Notes: generated from the sequence alone by a model not told the origin. A DNA stretch of 64,000 nt from Marinobacter sp. C7 (GCF_022343555.1 NZ_JAKQZH010000001.1:248001-312000); one strand, 5' to 3'. Shown: positions 33,656-43,436, numbered from the stretch's first letter. Numbers and translations are program-made.

Positions 33656-34440
33656 CAGGGCTTGATTCCCACGTGCAGGGCCACGATACCGCCGGTCATG
33701 TTGTAGTAGCGGCAGTTCACCAGGCCGGCATTTTCCATCATGCCCTTCAGGGTTTCCTGGTCCGGGTGCATGCGGATGGACTCGGCCAGGTACTTGTAGC
33801 TCTCGCTGTCACCGGCGATGAGCTGACCCATTAGGGGCAGCGCGCTGAAGGAGTACATGTCATAGGCCTTGTTCAGCAGCGGGTTGGTCGGCTTGGAGAA
33901 CTCCAGCACCATCAGTTTGCCGCCGGGCTTGAGCACGCGGGTCATGTCGCGCAGGGCCTGGTCCTTGTCAGTTACATTGCGCAGGCCGAAGGCAATGGAT
34001 ACGGCGTTGAAGTTGTTGTCCGGGAAAGGCAGGTGCTCGGCGTCTGCCTGGACGTATTCAATGTTGCCCGCGTAACCCCGATCCATCAGCCGGCTACGAC
34101 CGACCTGCAGCATGGAGGCGTTGATGTCGGCGAGGACGACCTTGCCCGAGGCGCCCACGAGATCCGAGAACTTCATGGTCAGGTCGCCGGTCCCGCCGGC
34201 AATATCCAGAACCTGGTGCCCGGGGCGCACGCCGGAAAGCTCGATGGTGAACCGCTTCCAGAGCCGGTGAATACCCATGGACATCAGGTCGTTCATGAGG
34301 TCGTATTTGCCCGCCACGCTGTGGAAAACCTCGGCTACCTGGCCGGCCTTCTGGCTCTTCGGCACGTTCCGGAAACCGAAATGGGTGACGTCGTCCTGGC
34401 CGTTGCCGGACGGATTGGCTGGCGTTTGTTGCTCGCTCAT
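33655..34440 (-). CDS. ubiE: Demethylmenaquinone/ubiquinone C-methyltransferase UbiE
   Basis: SAM-dependent methyltransferase of ubiquinone synthesis. 261 residues: [39 protein letters not shown], the SAM motif [15 protein letters not shown], and [18 protein letters not shown] are all UbiE signatures. It is first in the ubiEJB operon. The 115-base gap to the plus-strand gene at 34556 must hold divergent promoters. Confidence 0.97.
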   Translation of the reverse strand: MSEQQTPANPSGNGQDDVTHFGFRNVPKSQKAGQVAEVFHSVAGKYDLMNDLMSMGIHRLWKRFTIELSGVRPGHQVLDIAGGTGDLTMKFSDLVGASGKVVLADINASMLQVGRSRLMDRGYAGNIEYVQADAEHLPFPDNNFNAVSIAFGLRNVTDKDQALRDMTRVLKPGGKLMVLEFSKPTNPLLNKAYDMYSFSALPLMGQLIAGDSESYKYLAESIRMHPDQETLKGMMENAGLVNCRYYNMTGGIVALHVGIKP

Positions 34441-34555
34441 GGGGGCTGTCCTGTCAGAATCTGAACCCCGTATTCTAACGGTTGGCGGGGTGGCTACAAG
34501 TTTAATACCGCCTTACACTGTAAAACCGATTCAATTTGGAAGAGAAAACTGATCC

Positions 34556-34834
34556 ATGTCTGTCATTGATGTCCATCGCCCCCATTCACTGGACAAGGAA
34601 CATGCCCGCCAGGCGGCGGAGACCCTGGCCCAGGACCTGTCAAAACAGTTCGATGTGCATTACCAGTGGGAAGGTGATGTCATGAAGTTCAAGCGCAGCG
34701 GCGTGAAGGGGCACCTGAACATCACCCCGGTCGATCTGCACATCCGTCTGGAGCTTGGCCTCATGCTGCGGCCGTTCAAACACCGGATCGAGCAGGAAAT
34801 CCACAGCCAGCTGGACCAGATCATCCAGGCCTGA
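34556..34834 (+). CDS. Polyhydroxyalkanoic acid system family protein
   Basis: A 92-residue protein resembling the PHA granule-region family: VIDVHRPHSLDKEHARQAAE at the start, then a beta-rich centre (HYQWEGDVMKFKRSGVKGHL) and VDLHIRLELGLMLRPFKHRIE. Members are encoded near PHA or lipid-storage genes; their exact role is unknown. The START/SRPBCC-like shape is my inference. It is alone on the plus strand and convergent with the next gene, whose stop is 10 bases away. Confidence 0.8.
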   Translation: MSVIDVHRPHSLDKEHARQAAETLAQDLSKQFDVHYQWEGDVMKFKRSGVKGHLNITPVDLHIRLELGLMLRPFKHRIEQEIHSQLDQIIQA

Positions 34835-34843
34835 CCGGAACGT

Positions 34844-35593
34844 CTAGAGGTTGCCCGGTAGCTCGAAAGGTGCCGGGTGGCCGGCCAGGATCTGGTCCAT
34901 CACCGTTCGTTCCCGACGCACCAGCCGTTCAATCAGGCTATCGACGTTATCCATCTTCCGGAAGGCGCTGTACCCGCGGTACAGGAAACTGTGCAGATCA
35001 CTCAGATCCGCCATTTCCGCCGGAGTTTTCGCCATGGACAGGAGCCACCCCAGGGTCCGGTTACGCACGTACCGATCCAGTTGCTGGCCGACTTCCGCCA
35101 CCAGTTCAATCTGCCGTGCCCGGTCATCCAGGCGCTCACTTGCCCGATAGGCTTCGCAATAAACCCAGGCATCCAGCTCCGTCAGGGATTGCCGCCGCCG
35201 ATTCAGCAGTTCGGCCAGTTCCAGATCCAGCTCCTGGGTTATCAGGTTGAGCTCGACCAGGCCGGCAAACGTGTCCAGCAGGTTGTCTGGTAGCCATTTG
35301 ACCATTTTCGGGAAAACCCGGTCGATATTGTCATCCCGGCGGGTCATGCCTGCCGGTGCGTAGAGGTCCGTGAGCAGGAACTCGAGGCCGGCATGGTAGC
35401 CGGGGTGTTCGTACAGGTCCCGGTGGGTGGCCTTGAGTCGCTGGGCCTGCCAGTCCGCAACCCTGAAGGTGTCGTCAACCAGCGGGTGCTCTGCCTTGTG
35501 TTGCCGGAAATCATGGTACGCCAGCAATAGCCGCTGAAGCCGGCTTGCCGCTTCCGAGTGGGTTGGGGTAGTGACCAGGCGGTCACGGTACAT
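34844..35593 (-). CDS. FFLEELY-motif family protein
   Basis: A 249-residue, largely helical soluble protein. FLLTDLYAP at about residue 94 corresponds to the FFLEELY-type motif that names a gammaproteobacterial family of unknown function, and LYEHPGYHAGLEF just before it also fits. No signal peptide or membrane helix is visible. It is next to a PHA-system protein and a lipase-like hydrolase, but a functional link is only positional. Confidence 0.72.
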   Translation of the reverse strand: MYRDRLVTTPTHSEAASRLQRLLLAYHDFRQHKAEHPLVDDTFRVADWQAQRLKATHRDLYEHPGYHAGLEFLLTDLYAPAGMTRRDDNIDRVFPKMVKWLPDNLLDTFAGLVELNLITQELDLELAELLNRRRQSLTELDAWVYCEAYRASERLDDRARQIELVAEVGQQLDRYVRNRTLGWLLSMAKTPAEMADLSDLHSFLYRGYSAFRKMDNVDSLIERLVRRERTVMDQILAGHPAPFELPGNL

Positions 35594-35661
35594 GGGGCAG
35601 CTCCGCTAAACCGTGGATAGGGGCGCCAGTTTAGCGGAGAGCCGCCGGGGATGCAGCAGGA

Positions 35662-36588
35662 TCAGCCCTGGGCCGTCGTTGCCGGCAGGGTCTCGAATCC
35701 CGGTATCCATTCCTTGCTGTCCAGGGTGATGAAATGGCTCGGCGCTTCGGTTTCAATGATCCGCATGGTGGTCGGGCTCTGGCGGGCGCTGGCCAGCATC
35801 GCGGAGCGGTCGAGAATCCGGTCCACCGCGGGAATCAGGAAGGTGCCATGGCGAACGTGCTGGTACACCGAGGTATCCGTCCGCGTCATCCAGTCCATGA
35901 TGTTTTCAATGTTGCGGACAATAGTCAGGTGATCCTTGGTCGCCGAGAACAGTTTGCTCAGCAACTGCTTCTTGCGCGGATTCATCTTGCCGAAAAACGT
36001 CTGGCCATAGGCAGACTGGGGCGCGCTGTTGATCAGGCGGATCAGCCAGGGCCACATGCCGTGACTGACCGGCTCCAGCAACATGGTGACCAGGGCATGC
36101 AGCCGTCCCTGGGGCAGGACCGGAGCCTCAAGCACTATCTCGGCGTCTTCATAGAGCTCTGGCCACTGCTTGATGGCCTCCAGAATCACCGCACCGCCGC
36201 GGGAGTGGCCGTGGATGCGGATATTCCGGGTCGTGGGCAGGTTGGCCAGTGCCTGGTTGAGGATGCAGGCATCGTACTCGATGGTTCCTTCCAGGTGCTT
36301 GACCGGCACCTCCCAGTCCGGTGTCTCGGGCGTAACGCCGTTCACCGGGATATGGTAATTGCTGCAGGTCAGCAATATCAGCTCGGTGGTGGCACCTTCG
36401 TAGGCCTGGGTGAAGTAGCAGTGGTTTTCCAGGAAGCCATGTACACCAATAACCGTCTGTTGCGCCTCGCCACTGTGGTTGCGGACGGAAACAGCCCCCT
36501 TGCCCACGCGATAGACCCGCCCCGAGAACATCTCGGAGTAGGCGCTTTCTATCGGTTTGATCAGCTTGCGAACGTGGCTCGCTTTCAT
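35662..36588 (-). CDS. Alpha/beta hydrolase
   Basis: A 308-residue serine hydrolase. The nucleophile elbow is GHSRG with Ser129, and the oxyanion-side motif is GVHGFLEN at about 48-55. A catalytic His is likely in APSHFITLD near the C-terminus. There is no signal peptide. It is transcribed divergently from a wax ester synthase/DGAT, so an esterase or lipase acting on acyl esters is plausible. The substrate cannot be read from sequence. Confidence 0.82.
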   Translation of the reverse strand: MKASHVRKLIKPIESAYSEMFSGRVYRVGKGAVSVRNHSGEAQQTVIGVHGFLENHCYFTQAYEGATTELILLTCSNYHIPVNGVTPETPDWEVPVKHLEGTIEYDACILNQALANLPTTRNIRIHGHSRGGAVILEAIKQWPELYEDAEIVLEAPVLPQGRLHALVTMLLEPVSHGMWPWLIRLINSAPQSAYGQTFFGKMNPRKKQLLSKLFSATKDHLTIVRNIENIMDWMTRTDTSVYQHVRHGTFLIPAVDRILDRSAMLASARQSPTTMRIIETEAPSHFITLDSKEWIPGFETLPATTAQG

Positions 36589-36914
36589 ACCTGCTCTCCT
36601 CCCAGCACTGCAAAGGTCTGTTATTGGCGTTGATCTGTGCTGGTAACCTTGTTGTACCGCGATGGCTGCGGTTATTTATTGGCGCTGGATGCGTTTTTTT
36701 CGGCATTCCCCGGCCAATACGCACGAGGCGAAATCCGCTAATAACCATTGCATCAAGGCTTATAACGAGTATAGGACCGAACAGTTACTCACGTGTAATT
36801 TTTTGTAACTGTGTGCGGCAATCGCCGTGTGGAGCACTTCCGGGTTGTCTGGCACAATGCCATGTTCGGTTTTTACGTACCATTGGATCTTACTGACCCC
36901 GGGGACCCTCAGGT
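36589..36914. other. Divergent intergenic region of 326 bases
   Basis: No coding sequence is apparent. It is more AT-rich than its surroundings and holds a 7-base inverted repeat (CAGTTAC at 36782-36788 and GTAACTG at 36805-36811), as well as a TGGCACAATGCCA palindrome near 36850. Promoters for the hydrolase and the wax ester synthase are expected here. Confidence 0.5.
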
Positions 36915-38321
36915 TTGAGTCAAGCGCAATCGCATCTCCTGCTGCCTGCAGATTCGGCCTGGCTGGCAATGGAGCGCCCGGATAATCCAATGACAATCAC
37001 CGTGATGCTTAGGGTCGAGGGGCTTACCGCGCCCCGTTTTCGCGAATTTCTCAGGGTGTACTGGATGGCCTGGGAGCGCTTCAGGCATCGGCCGGTAGAA
37101 CGGGGGCCCGCCTGGTGGTGGGAGCGTGACCCCCAATTCGATGTCCGGCGTCACCTGGATGTTGTCATTGAGCGCTTCTCCACCGAAGGGTTGCAGGATT
37201 GGGTGTCCGCCCGGCTGAACGAGCCGCTGCCGTTGTCACGACCGAAGTGGAAATTCTGGCTGGCTCCGAATGCCGAGGGCGGTGCGGCCCTGGTGCTGCG
37301 GATTCATCACTGCTATGCCGACGGTCTGTCTTTGCTGGGCGTCTTTGACCAGCTGTGCCCCGCCTCTCCCAGACAACACCCTGCGGTTTTCGGTGCGCCG
37401 GAGCATGGTGAGCTCTCGCGCTGGACCAGCGCGGCCCGGGCCTGGCTTGAGCAACTGGCGGCACCGGCAGCAGGGCAGAACCGGGAGTCGTCTTCGGAAG
37501 CCCCTCCGGCAGTGCCACCTCACTTTGAAACCGCCGGGGAGACGCTCGAGCAATTTACCCGGAAAGGCCTGCGATTACTGAACGAGGTCACGGAATTTCT
37601 GGGGGAGCCGGAAGATTCACCCTCCGAGCTGCGCCGGCCGCTGTTAGGCCGTCGGCATTGCCGCTGGTCGGCCCCGGTTCCGCTGGACCGTTTTCGTTCC
37701 ATTGCACACGCCACCAGCGTCACCATCAATGATGTGCTGCTCAGTTGCGTGGCCGCAGCGGCCCGCTCGAGGCTGGGAATGACCGGTGATGAGCTGGAGG
37801 ATGCGGTCATGCATGCGGCGGTACCTGTGGATATTCGCAGCCGCCTGCCGGACGATCTGAAGCCGGGTCCGGGCACGCTCGGCAACTACTTCGGCACCGT
37901 GTTCGTGCCTTTGCCGGTGGATGGTGACAGCCCGCTGGAGCGGCTGTACCGGATCAAGCATGAAACCCGACGGCTCAAGAAGAGCTGGCAACCCGGAATT
38001 GCCTGGGGCCTGGCATCCACCGCTTCGGTGATTCCCGGTCCACTGCGCCAGCCCATCGCCGACGTGTTCTACCGAAAGGCCTCGGTGGTGGTGTCCAACG
38101 TACCTGGTACCCGGGAGGCCCGTTACATTGCAGGTTGCCGTATCTCCGAGCAGATGTTCTGGGTGCCCCAGGCCGGCAATATTGGTCTCGGTATCAGCAT
38201 CGTCAGTTACGCCGGCACGATTCAGTTCGGTGTGGTGGCGGATGAATCGGTGATGTCCGATCCCTCGGCCTTCCTCGAGGACTGTCTGCAGGAGCTGGAG
38301 TGCTTCCCGGGCGGGTCGTAA
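36915..38321 (+). CDS. Wax ester synthase/diacylglycerol acyltransferase
   Basis: WS/DGAT enzyme that esterifies fatty alcohols or diacylglycerol with acyl-CoA to make storage lipids. 468 residues. The catalytic HHxxxDG motif is HHCYADG (H131, H132, D136). LLPADSAWLAMERPDNPM near the N-terminus and NVPGTREARYIAGC near 405 are family features. The start is a TTG because the only later ATG would remove the conserved PADSAWL segment. Marinobacter carries several such paralogues; which lipid this one prefers is unknown. Confidence 0.92.
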   Translation: MSQAQSHLLLPADSAWLAMERPDNPMTITVMLRVEGLTAPRFREFLRVYWMAWERFRHRPVERGPAWWWERDPQFDVRRHLDVVIERFSTEGLQDWVSARLNEPLPLSRPKWKFWLAPNAEGGAALVLRIHHCYADGLSLLGVFDQLCPASPRQHPAVFGAPEHGELSRWTSAARAWLEQLAAPAAGQNRESSSEAPPAVPPHFETAGETLEQFTRKGLRLLNEVTEFLGEPEDSPSELRRPLLGRRHCRWSAPVPLDRFRSIAHATSVTINDVLLSCVAAAARSRLGMTGDELEDAVMHAAVPVDIRSRLPDDLKPGPGTLGNYFGTVFVPLPVDGDSPLERLYRIKHETRRLKKSWQPGIAWGLASTASVIPGPLRQPIADVFYRKASVVVSNVPGTREARYIAGCRISEQMFWVPQAGNIGLGISIVSYAGTIQFGVVADESVMSDPSAFLEDCLQELECFPGGS

Positions 38322-38493
38322 TCCCAAAGTTGCGAATCCGACCCCTCCCAAAAGATCAGTAAACCTGCCCCCATGTGGCATTTTCCCCCGTTTCCCCTTC
38401 CCCGACCATGGAATTCAGGCGACAGATCGCGCCTTGGGTCCCGGACCTGCTTCTGGTCCGGAATCCGGATTTCCAACAACAACCGGGGGAATT

Positions 38494-39600
38494 ATGAACA
38501 ACAACAATTTCAGAAAGTCGGGTCTTGCAATGGCTATGGCGGCCGCTATGGTCGCGAGCGCGGGAGCGCAAGCGGCGGTTGAGGTCTACAGCGAGGACGG
38601 AACTTCGTTCTCAGTGGACGGTTACTTCAACGCCTTCTATGTGAATCGGGATGACAAACTTGCTGATACCCGGAACTCCGACGTGAAAATGGGGTTTCTG
38701 CCGAACACCATCGGCTTCAATTTCAGCAAGGAGATGGGGGAGCTGACACTGGGTGGCCGTTCTTCTTTCTGGTCCACCATCAATGACAGCCTGCAGTCGC
38801 CCACTGACACCGCCATCGACGTGCGCCAGCTCTACGCCACGGTGGACGGCTCCTTTGGCCAGGTGCTGATCGGCAAGGACTTCGGCCTGTATGCCCGGTC
38901 CAATATCTTCCTTGATGAGATCCTCATGGGCTTTGGTTCCCCGGGTGCCGCCACCGGTGTTTCCTTCGGCAACATCCGGACCGGCTACCCGTACCCGAAT
39001 CCCTCCGCCCAGATTACCTACCGCTCGCCCGACATGGGTGGACTGAAAGTGGCGGCCGGCATCTTCGAACCCGCCAATACCACACCGGGTGCCCAATCGG
39101 AGCAGTCGGCGCCGCGTCTGGAAGCAGAAGTGACCTACAGTGTGGACTTGAGCGGAGTCAGTCTGACCGGCTGGATTAACGGCCGCTCCCAGAAATCGGA
39201 GAACGCCACTACGTCTGTCGATTCCTCCGGCCTTGGTTACGGTCTGAAGGCGTCGGTCGCCGGGTTCTCGCTGACCGGTTCGGGCTTTACCTCAGAGGGG
39301 GATGTGCCGGTGCTGATCACCGATACCGCTGCGCCCATTGCCGAGGAAGATGCCGAGGGTTACCTGGTGCAGGGATCCTATACCCTGGGGGCCAACCGGT
39401 TTGTCCTGTCCTACGGTGAAACCGATTCGGACCAGGGCGACTTCGAGACCGAGAACACATCGGTAGCGTTGTTCCACGACATCAACAGCAACCTGAAGGT
39501 GGTCGCCGAGTACAACATGTTCGAGCAAACCACCAAGTCGACCGGTGCCGATGCGGCAGAGATCGACACCATTGCCCTGGGTGCCATCGTAACGTTCTGA
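38494..39600 (+). CDS. Outer-membrane porin
   Basis: A 368-residue beta-barrel protein with a signal peptide (LAMAMAAAMVASAGAQA, cleavage before AVEVY). The opening DGTSFSVDGYFNAFYVNR and a C-terminus ending in an aromatic (GAIVTF) fit trimeric Gram-negative porins, as does the alternation of hydrophobic and polar residues. GGGGGA precedes the ATG. A 7-base hairpin (38441-38447 with 38455-38461) lies in the 5' leader. The solute is unknown. Confidence 0.88.
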   Translation: MNNNNFRKSGLAMAMAAAMVASAGAQAAVEVYSEDGTSFSVDGYFNAFYVNRDDKLADTRNSDVKMGFLPNTIGFNFSKEMGELTLGGRSSFWSTINDSLQSPTDTAIDVRQLYATVDGSFGQVLIGKDFGLYARSNIFLDEILMGFGSPGAATGVSFGNIRTGYPYPNPSAQITYRSPDMGGLKVAAGIFEPANTTPGAQSEQSAPRLEAEVTYSVDLSGVSLTGWINGRSQKSENATTSVDSSGLGYGLKASVAGFSLTGSGFTSEGDVPVLITDTAAPIAEEDAEGYLVQGSYTLGANRFVLSYGETDSDQGDFETENTSVALFHDINSNLKVVAEYNMFEQTTKSTGADAAEIDTIALGAIVTF

Positions 39601-39621
39601 GCGTTGCCGTTACGAGGGTCC

Positions 39622-39658
39622 GCTCCCGGTGCCCGGCAGGAGGCCGGGTATCGGGAGC
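39622..39658 (+). terminator. Hairpin after the porin gene
   Basis: GCTCCCG pairs with CGGGAGC, with an inner GCCCGG/CCGGGT extension, 22 bases after the porin stop. There is no T-tract, so it may be an mRNA-stabilising or weak terminator hairpin. Confidence 0.55.
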
Positions 39659-39741
39659 ACCTGCCTAAGACTAAAGTGCCGGTTTGCCGGCACCGGAAGC
39701 GTTGGCGTCACCGGGCATTGATGAAGGAGATAGTTTAATCA

Positions 39742-41022
39742 ATGGCTTATGATTATTTTGGCGCGCCGATAAAGAGCACGGAAGTCGCATTGGCTGGTTG
39801 TGGGGATGCCGTAGAATCGGAAGAAATCCTGAAGCCTTTGGAGCCGGTGATCATGAGGCCAGCGACGACCCTGCCCGCTGTCAGGGTGGCAAGTGCCAGC
39901 GTGCGAGACCCGGTGCTGGCCGCCACACAGCTCGCCAGTCAGTTGAGTCATGAAAATCTTGGCTGCGTCCTGTTTTTCTGCTCGGCCGAATACGATCTGG
40001 AACGGCTCGGCCCGGCCCTTCAGAGTGCCTTCCCGAGTGTCCGCGTCTGCGGTTGCACCTCGGCCGGAGAGATTACGCCGGACGGTTACGGTCGGGGCTG
40101 CATAACCGCCATCGGTTTCGACCGCCGTTATTTCTCCATCGAGTGTGCCCTGATCTCGGCGCTGGACCGCTTTACGCTGCAGGACGCCCAGAGTGTCATC
40201 GACGGTCTGCTGGCAACATGCCGGGACGCGCGATTGGCACCGGTGAAAGGCAATACTTTCGCCATCACCCTGCTGGACGGCCTGTCCAGCCGCGAGGAGC
40301 TGGTGCTGGCGACCCTGAATTCCGCGCTGGGCACCATTCCCCAGTTCGGAGGATCGGCCGGCGATGACGAGCGCCTGGCCAACACCCACGTGTTTTTCGA
40401 TGGCCAGTTCCACACCGGAGCGGCCACGGTGATGCTGGTGAACACGCCCCTGGACTTCCGGGTGTTCTCTACCCACCACATGGTCGACCGCAGCGAGAAA
40501 CTGGTGGTGACCGATGCCTGTCCGGAAAGCCGTACCGTGTTCGAGCTTAACGCGGAATCGGCAGCAGAGGCCTATGCCCGAGCCGTTGGCGTCAGTGTTG
40601 ATGCCCTCGACCGGAAAACCTTTGCGCTCCGGCCATTGGGCGTGAAGATCGGCGGCCATTACTTCGTCCGCTCGATCCAGCGGGTCAACCCCGATGGTAG
40701 CCTGACCTTCTACTGCGCAGTGGAGACCGGGATTGTGATGACTGCCATGGAGCCTGAGGGCCTTCTCGACAGCGTGCGTCAGCAGATCGAAGCCTCCGAG
40801 CGGGTGGTGGGAGCTCCGCTGGTCACCATCGGCTGTGATTGTTTCCTGCGCCGCCTGGAGGCGGAGCTTACCGGTGAAGTGGCTGCTGTGTCCGAGTTTC
40901 TGCGGCACCACAAGGTTATTGGCTTCAATACCTACGGCGAACAATTCGACGGCATGCATATCAACCAGACGTTTACGGGGGTGGTGATTGGCCAACCTGA
41001 TGCCGGCTCGGGAACATCCTGA
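39742..41022 (+). CDS. nosP: NosP-like FIST-domain nitric oxide sensor
   Basis: A 426-residue soluble protein with FIST_N and FIST_C domains (VRVCGCTSAGEITPDGYGRG in the N half; GVKIGGHYFVRSI, VTIGCDCFLRRLE and FNTYGEQFDGMHINQTF in the C half). The Pseudomonas aeruginosa homologue NosP is a heme protein that senses NO and controls the adjacent kinase NahK. Here a NahK-type kinase overlaps the gene by about 35 bases, the same arrangement. Heme binding is inferred, not visible. Confidence 0.82.
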   Translation: MAYDYFGAPIKSTEVALAGCGDAVESEEILKPLEPVIMRPATTLPAVRVASASVRDPVLAATQLASQLSHENLGCVLFFCSAEYDLERLGPALQSAFPSVRVCGCTSAGEITPDGYGRGCITAIGFDRRYFSIECALISALDRFTLQDAQSVIDGLLATCRDARLAPVKGNTFAITLLDGLSSREELVLATLNSALGTIPQFGGSAGDDERLANTHVFFDGQFHTGAATVMLVNTPLDFRVFSTHHMVDRSEKLVVTDACPESRTVFELNAESAAEAYARAVGVSVDALDRKTFALRPLGVKIGGHYFVRSIQRVNPDGSLTFYCAVETGIVMTAMEPEGLLDSVRQQIEASERVVGAPLVTIGCDCFLRRLEAELTGEVAAVSEFLRHHKVIGFNTYGEQFDGMHINQTFTGVVIGQPDAGSGTS

Positions 41023-43261
41023 GAATCTCAAGGAAGAGCCGAAGGACCGGCGTATTGCCGAACTGGAGGCGGAAAACCAGCGGCTGCGGCGAATCCGGGA
41101 TGCCCTGATCGAGCGGGTGGAGTCGGGCGTGGCCCACAAGCCGGAGCCCTACGCAGCGTTCGAGCATTCGGTCATCCTGGCCGAACAGGTGCGCGAGCGC
41201 ACCGATGCCCTGAATCGCGCCATGGAGGAACTCAAGGCCAGCAACAAGGCCCTGTGCCGGGCGAGGGAGGAAGCGGAGACCACCCGCCAGCGGCTTAACG
41301 ATGCCATCGAGAGCATCGCCGACGGCTTTGTCCTGTTCGATCGCCAGCACCGGATGATCCAGAGCAACAGCCGTTTTCGCAGTTACTGGCGTCATGTGGA
41401 TGTCAGCGCCCCCGAACCCGGCACCTCCATCCAGGATGTCAAAGCCCGGGCGAGGGTGTCAGGGCTTATTGTCGAAGAACACCGGCATGAAGACGCAGAG
41501 GGTGCGGTATTCCTCCTCTCCAATGACCGATGGGTGCAGGTGACCGAGCGACCGACCCGGGAGGGCGGACTGGTGGTGCTCTATTCCGACATCACCGACG
41601 TCAAGAACAGCGAGATGGCGCGGCGGCTCAAGGCGCTGGAGGAGAGTGAGCGCTGGATCCGTGTGGTCACCGACCATGTTCCGGCGCTGATTGCCTATGT
41701 TGGCGCCGACATGACCGTGCAATTCTGTAACAAGGTCTACGAGGCCTGGTACGGAAGGGCCGGCTCGCCCCTGTTGGGACAGCGTCTGGATGAGATTCAC
41801 TGCCCGGATTTCTACCAGCGTTTGTTGCCCCAGATCATGGAGGTCATGGATGGTCACAACGTTACCTTCGAACTGGAGGAGACGGGCGAGGATGGGGATG
41901 TGCGTTACATGCTGCGCTCCTACGTGCCCAATTTTGACGAATATGGCGACATCATCGGTTTCTTCGTTCTGATCCGGGACATTACTGACCGGCGCAAGAC
42001 TGCCCTGGCTCTGGAGCAGGCTTACGATAACCTGGAACGCAGGGTCAAGGAGCGCACGGCCGCCCTGACCGGACTGAACAACCAGTTACGCCAGGAGATT
42101 TCGGAGCGTGCCATGGTGGAGGCCAGGTTGAGGGACGCCAAGCTGGAAGCCGAGCGCGCCAACATGTCCAAGACCAAATTCCTGGCTGCGGTCAGCCATG
42201 ACCTGTTGCAACCGCTGAACGCCGCCCGTTTGTTTACCAGTGCGCTGCAGGAACAGTCTTTCGGACCCAAGGCCGAGGGTCTGGTGAGATCGGTCAGTAC
42301 TTCCCTGGACGACGTCGAGAACCTGCTTGGAACGCTGGTGGACATCTCCAAGCTGGACGCCGGCGTGATCAAGCCGGATGTCACCGCCTTCGACCTGCGG
42401 GATCTGCTCAACAACATTGCCCGCGAGTTCCGCCAGATGGCTCTGGCGGAAAACCTCCAGCTGGATTTCGTTCCCTCGTCCGCGGTGGTGGAGTCCGACT
42501 CTCAGCTGTTGGCGCGGATACTCCGCAACTTTCTCACCAACGCCATTCGCTATACCCGCTCGGGTCGAATCCTGTTGGGGTGCCGGCGGCGGAAGGATCA
42601 CGTGCTGTTGCAGGTCTGGGATACCGGGCCGGGCATTCCCGATGACAAGCTCACGGAAATCTTCCAAGAGTTCAAACGCATCCAGCCAAGTGGTTCGCAG
42701 GCGGACAAGGGGCTGGGGCTGGGCCTCGCCATCGTCGACAAGATTTCCCGCATGCTCGGTCACGAAGTCACCGTCTCCTCGGTGGAGGGTCGGGGCTCGG
42801 TGTTCAGCGTGCGGGTACCGGTGGGCCGACTCCGGCCGGATCGGCCGGGCGCGGATCCTTCAGCGGAAAGCCGGCTGGACGGAGGCCTGAGTGGCGCCAG
42901 GGTCTGGGTGATCGACAACGACCTGGCAATCTGCCAGGGCATGAAAACCCTGCTTGAAGGCTGGGATTGCCGGGTGGTCACGGCGAAGTCGCTGGAGGAT
43001 CTGGAGCGGCAGTTGGCGCCTGAATCGAGCCCCGTGGATCTGATCCTGGCCGATTACCACCTCGATAACGAGGAGAACGGTGTCGATGTGGTGGGGGAAA
43101 TCAATCGCCGGCGCGCCGTTCCCGCGCCGGTCCTGATGATTACCGCCAACTACACCAATGAGCTGAAGCAGCATATTCGCGAGCTCGGCTATCTGTTGAT
43201 GAACAAGCCGGTAAAGCCGCTGAAGTTGCGGAGTGTGTTGAACCACGTCATTCGGGGTTGA
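40988..43261 (+). CDS. nahK: NahK-type hybrid sensor histidine kinase
   Basis: 757 residues: an N-terminal coiled coil (about 15-110), two or three PAS domains (about 115-330), a second coiled coil, HisKA with AAVSHDLLQPLNAARLF (H404), an ATPase domain with DTGPGIPDDKLTEIF and GLGLGLAIVDK, and a C-terminal receiver with IDNDLA and the phospho-acceptor D689 in ILADYHLDNEENG. No membrane helix, so it is cytosolic. It resembles NahK/ErcS', which with NosP feeds the ethanol-oxidation and biofilm networks. A TTG start with GGGGGTGG upstream gives the full coiled coil; ATG at 41000 is the alternative. Confidence 0.87.
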   Translation: MANLMPAREHPENLKEEPKDRRIAELEAENQRLRRIRDALIERVESGVAHKPEPYAAFEHSVILAEQVRERTDALNRAMEELKASNKALCRAREEAETTRQRLNDAIESIADGFVLFDRQHRMIQSNSRFRSYWRHVDVSAPEPGTSIQDVKARARVSGLIVEEHRHEDAEGAVFLLSNDRWVQVTERPTREGGLVVLYSDITDVKNSEMARRLKALEESERWIRVVTDHVPALIAYVGADMTVQFCNKVYEAWYGRAGSPLLGQRLDEIHCPDFYQRLLPQIMEVMDGHNVTFELEETGEDGDVRYMLRSYVPNFDEYGDIIGFFVLIRDITDRRKTALALEQAYDNLERRVKERTAALTGLNNQLRQEISERAMVEARLRDAKLEAERANMSKTKFLAAVSHDLLQPLNAARLFTSALQEQSFGPKAEGLVRSVSTSLDDVENLLGTLVDISKLDAGVIKPDVTAFDLRDLLNNIAREFRQMALAENLQLDFVPSSAVVESDSQLLARILRNFLTNAIRYTRSGRILLGCRRRKDHVLLQVWDTGPGIPDDKLTEIFQEFKRIQPSGSQADKGLGLGLAIVDKISRMLGHEVTVSSVEGRGSVFSVRVPVGRLRPDRPGADPSAESRLDGGLSGARVWVIDNDLAICQGMKTLLEGWDCRVVTAKSLEDLERQLAPESSPVDLILADYHLDNEENGVDVVGEINRRRAVPAPVLMITANYTNELKQHIRELGYLLMNKPVKPLKLRSVLNHVIRG

Positions 43262-43269
43262 ATGAAAGA

Positions 43270-43408
43270 GGGGTCAGAAGAAAGCGTTCTTCTGATCCCG
43301 GCCGTTGCTTTGGGGTCTGATGAACTGGTTCATCTGACCCCATGCTCCAGTCGAGTGCTGAGCCCCGGCATTAAAAAAGGGGTCAGATGAAAGCCTTCAT
43401 CTGACCCC
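43270..43408. repeat. Three tandem GGGGTCAGA-type hairpins
   Basis: Three near-identical palindromes follow one another: 43270-43299 (arms of 13, one mismatch), 43312-43341 (arms of 14, one mismatch) and 43379-43408 (arms GGGGTCAGATGAA and TTCATCTGACCCC, perfect, 4-base loop). They fill the space between convergent nahK and erbR. The sequence resembles the widespread REP-type palindromes mobilised by RAYT transposases; no RAYT gene is in the window. They may also terminate both transcripts. Confidence 0.9.
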
Positions 43409-43436
43409 GGGTTCATGTCTGACTCTGTGCTCGAGA

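Noticed and set aside
36847..36862. TGGCACAATGCCA as a sigma-54 promoter
   Set aside because: The GG-N10-GC spacing of sigma-54 promoters is not met; it is a short palindrome.
39739..41139. A 466-residue frame antisense to nosP
   Set aside because: It overlaps a clear FIST-domain gene and has no family motif or plausible start.
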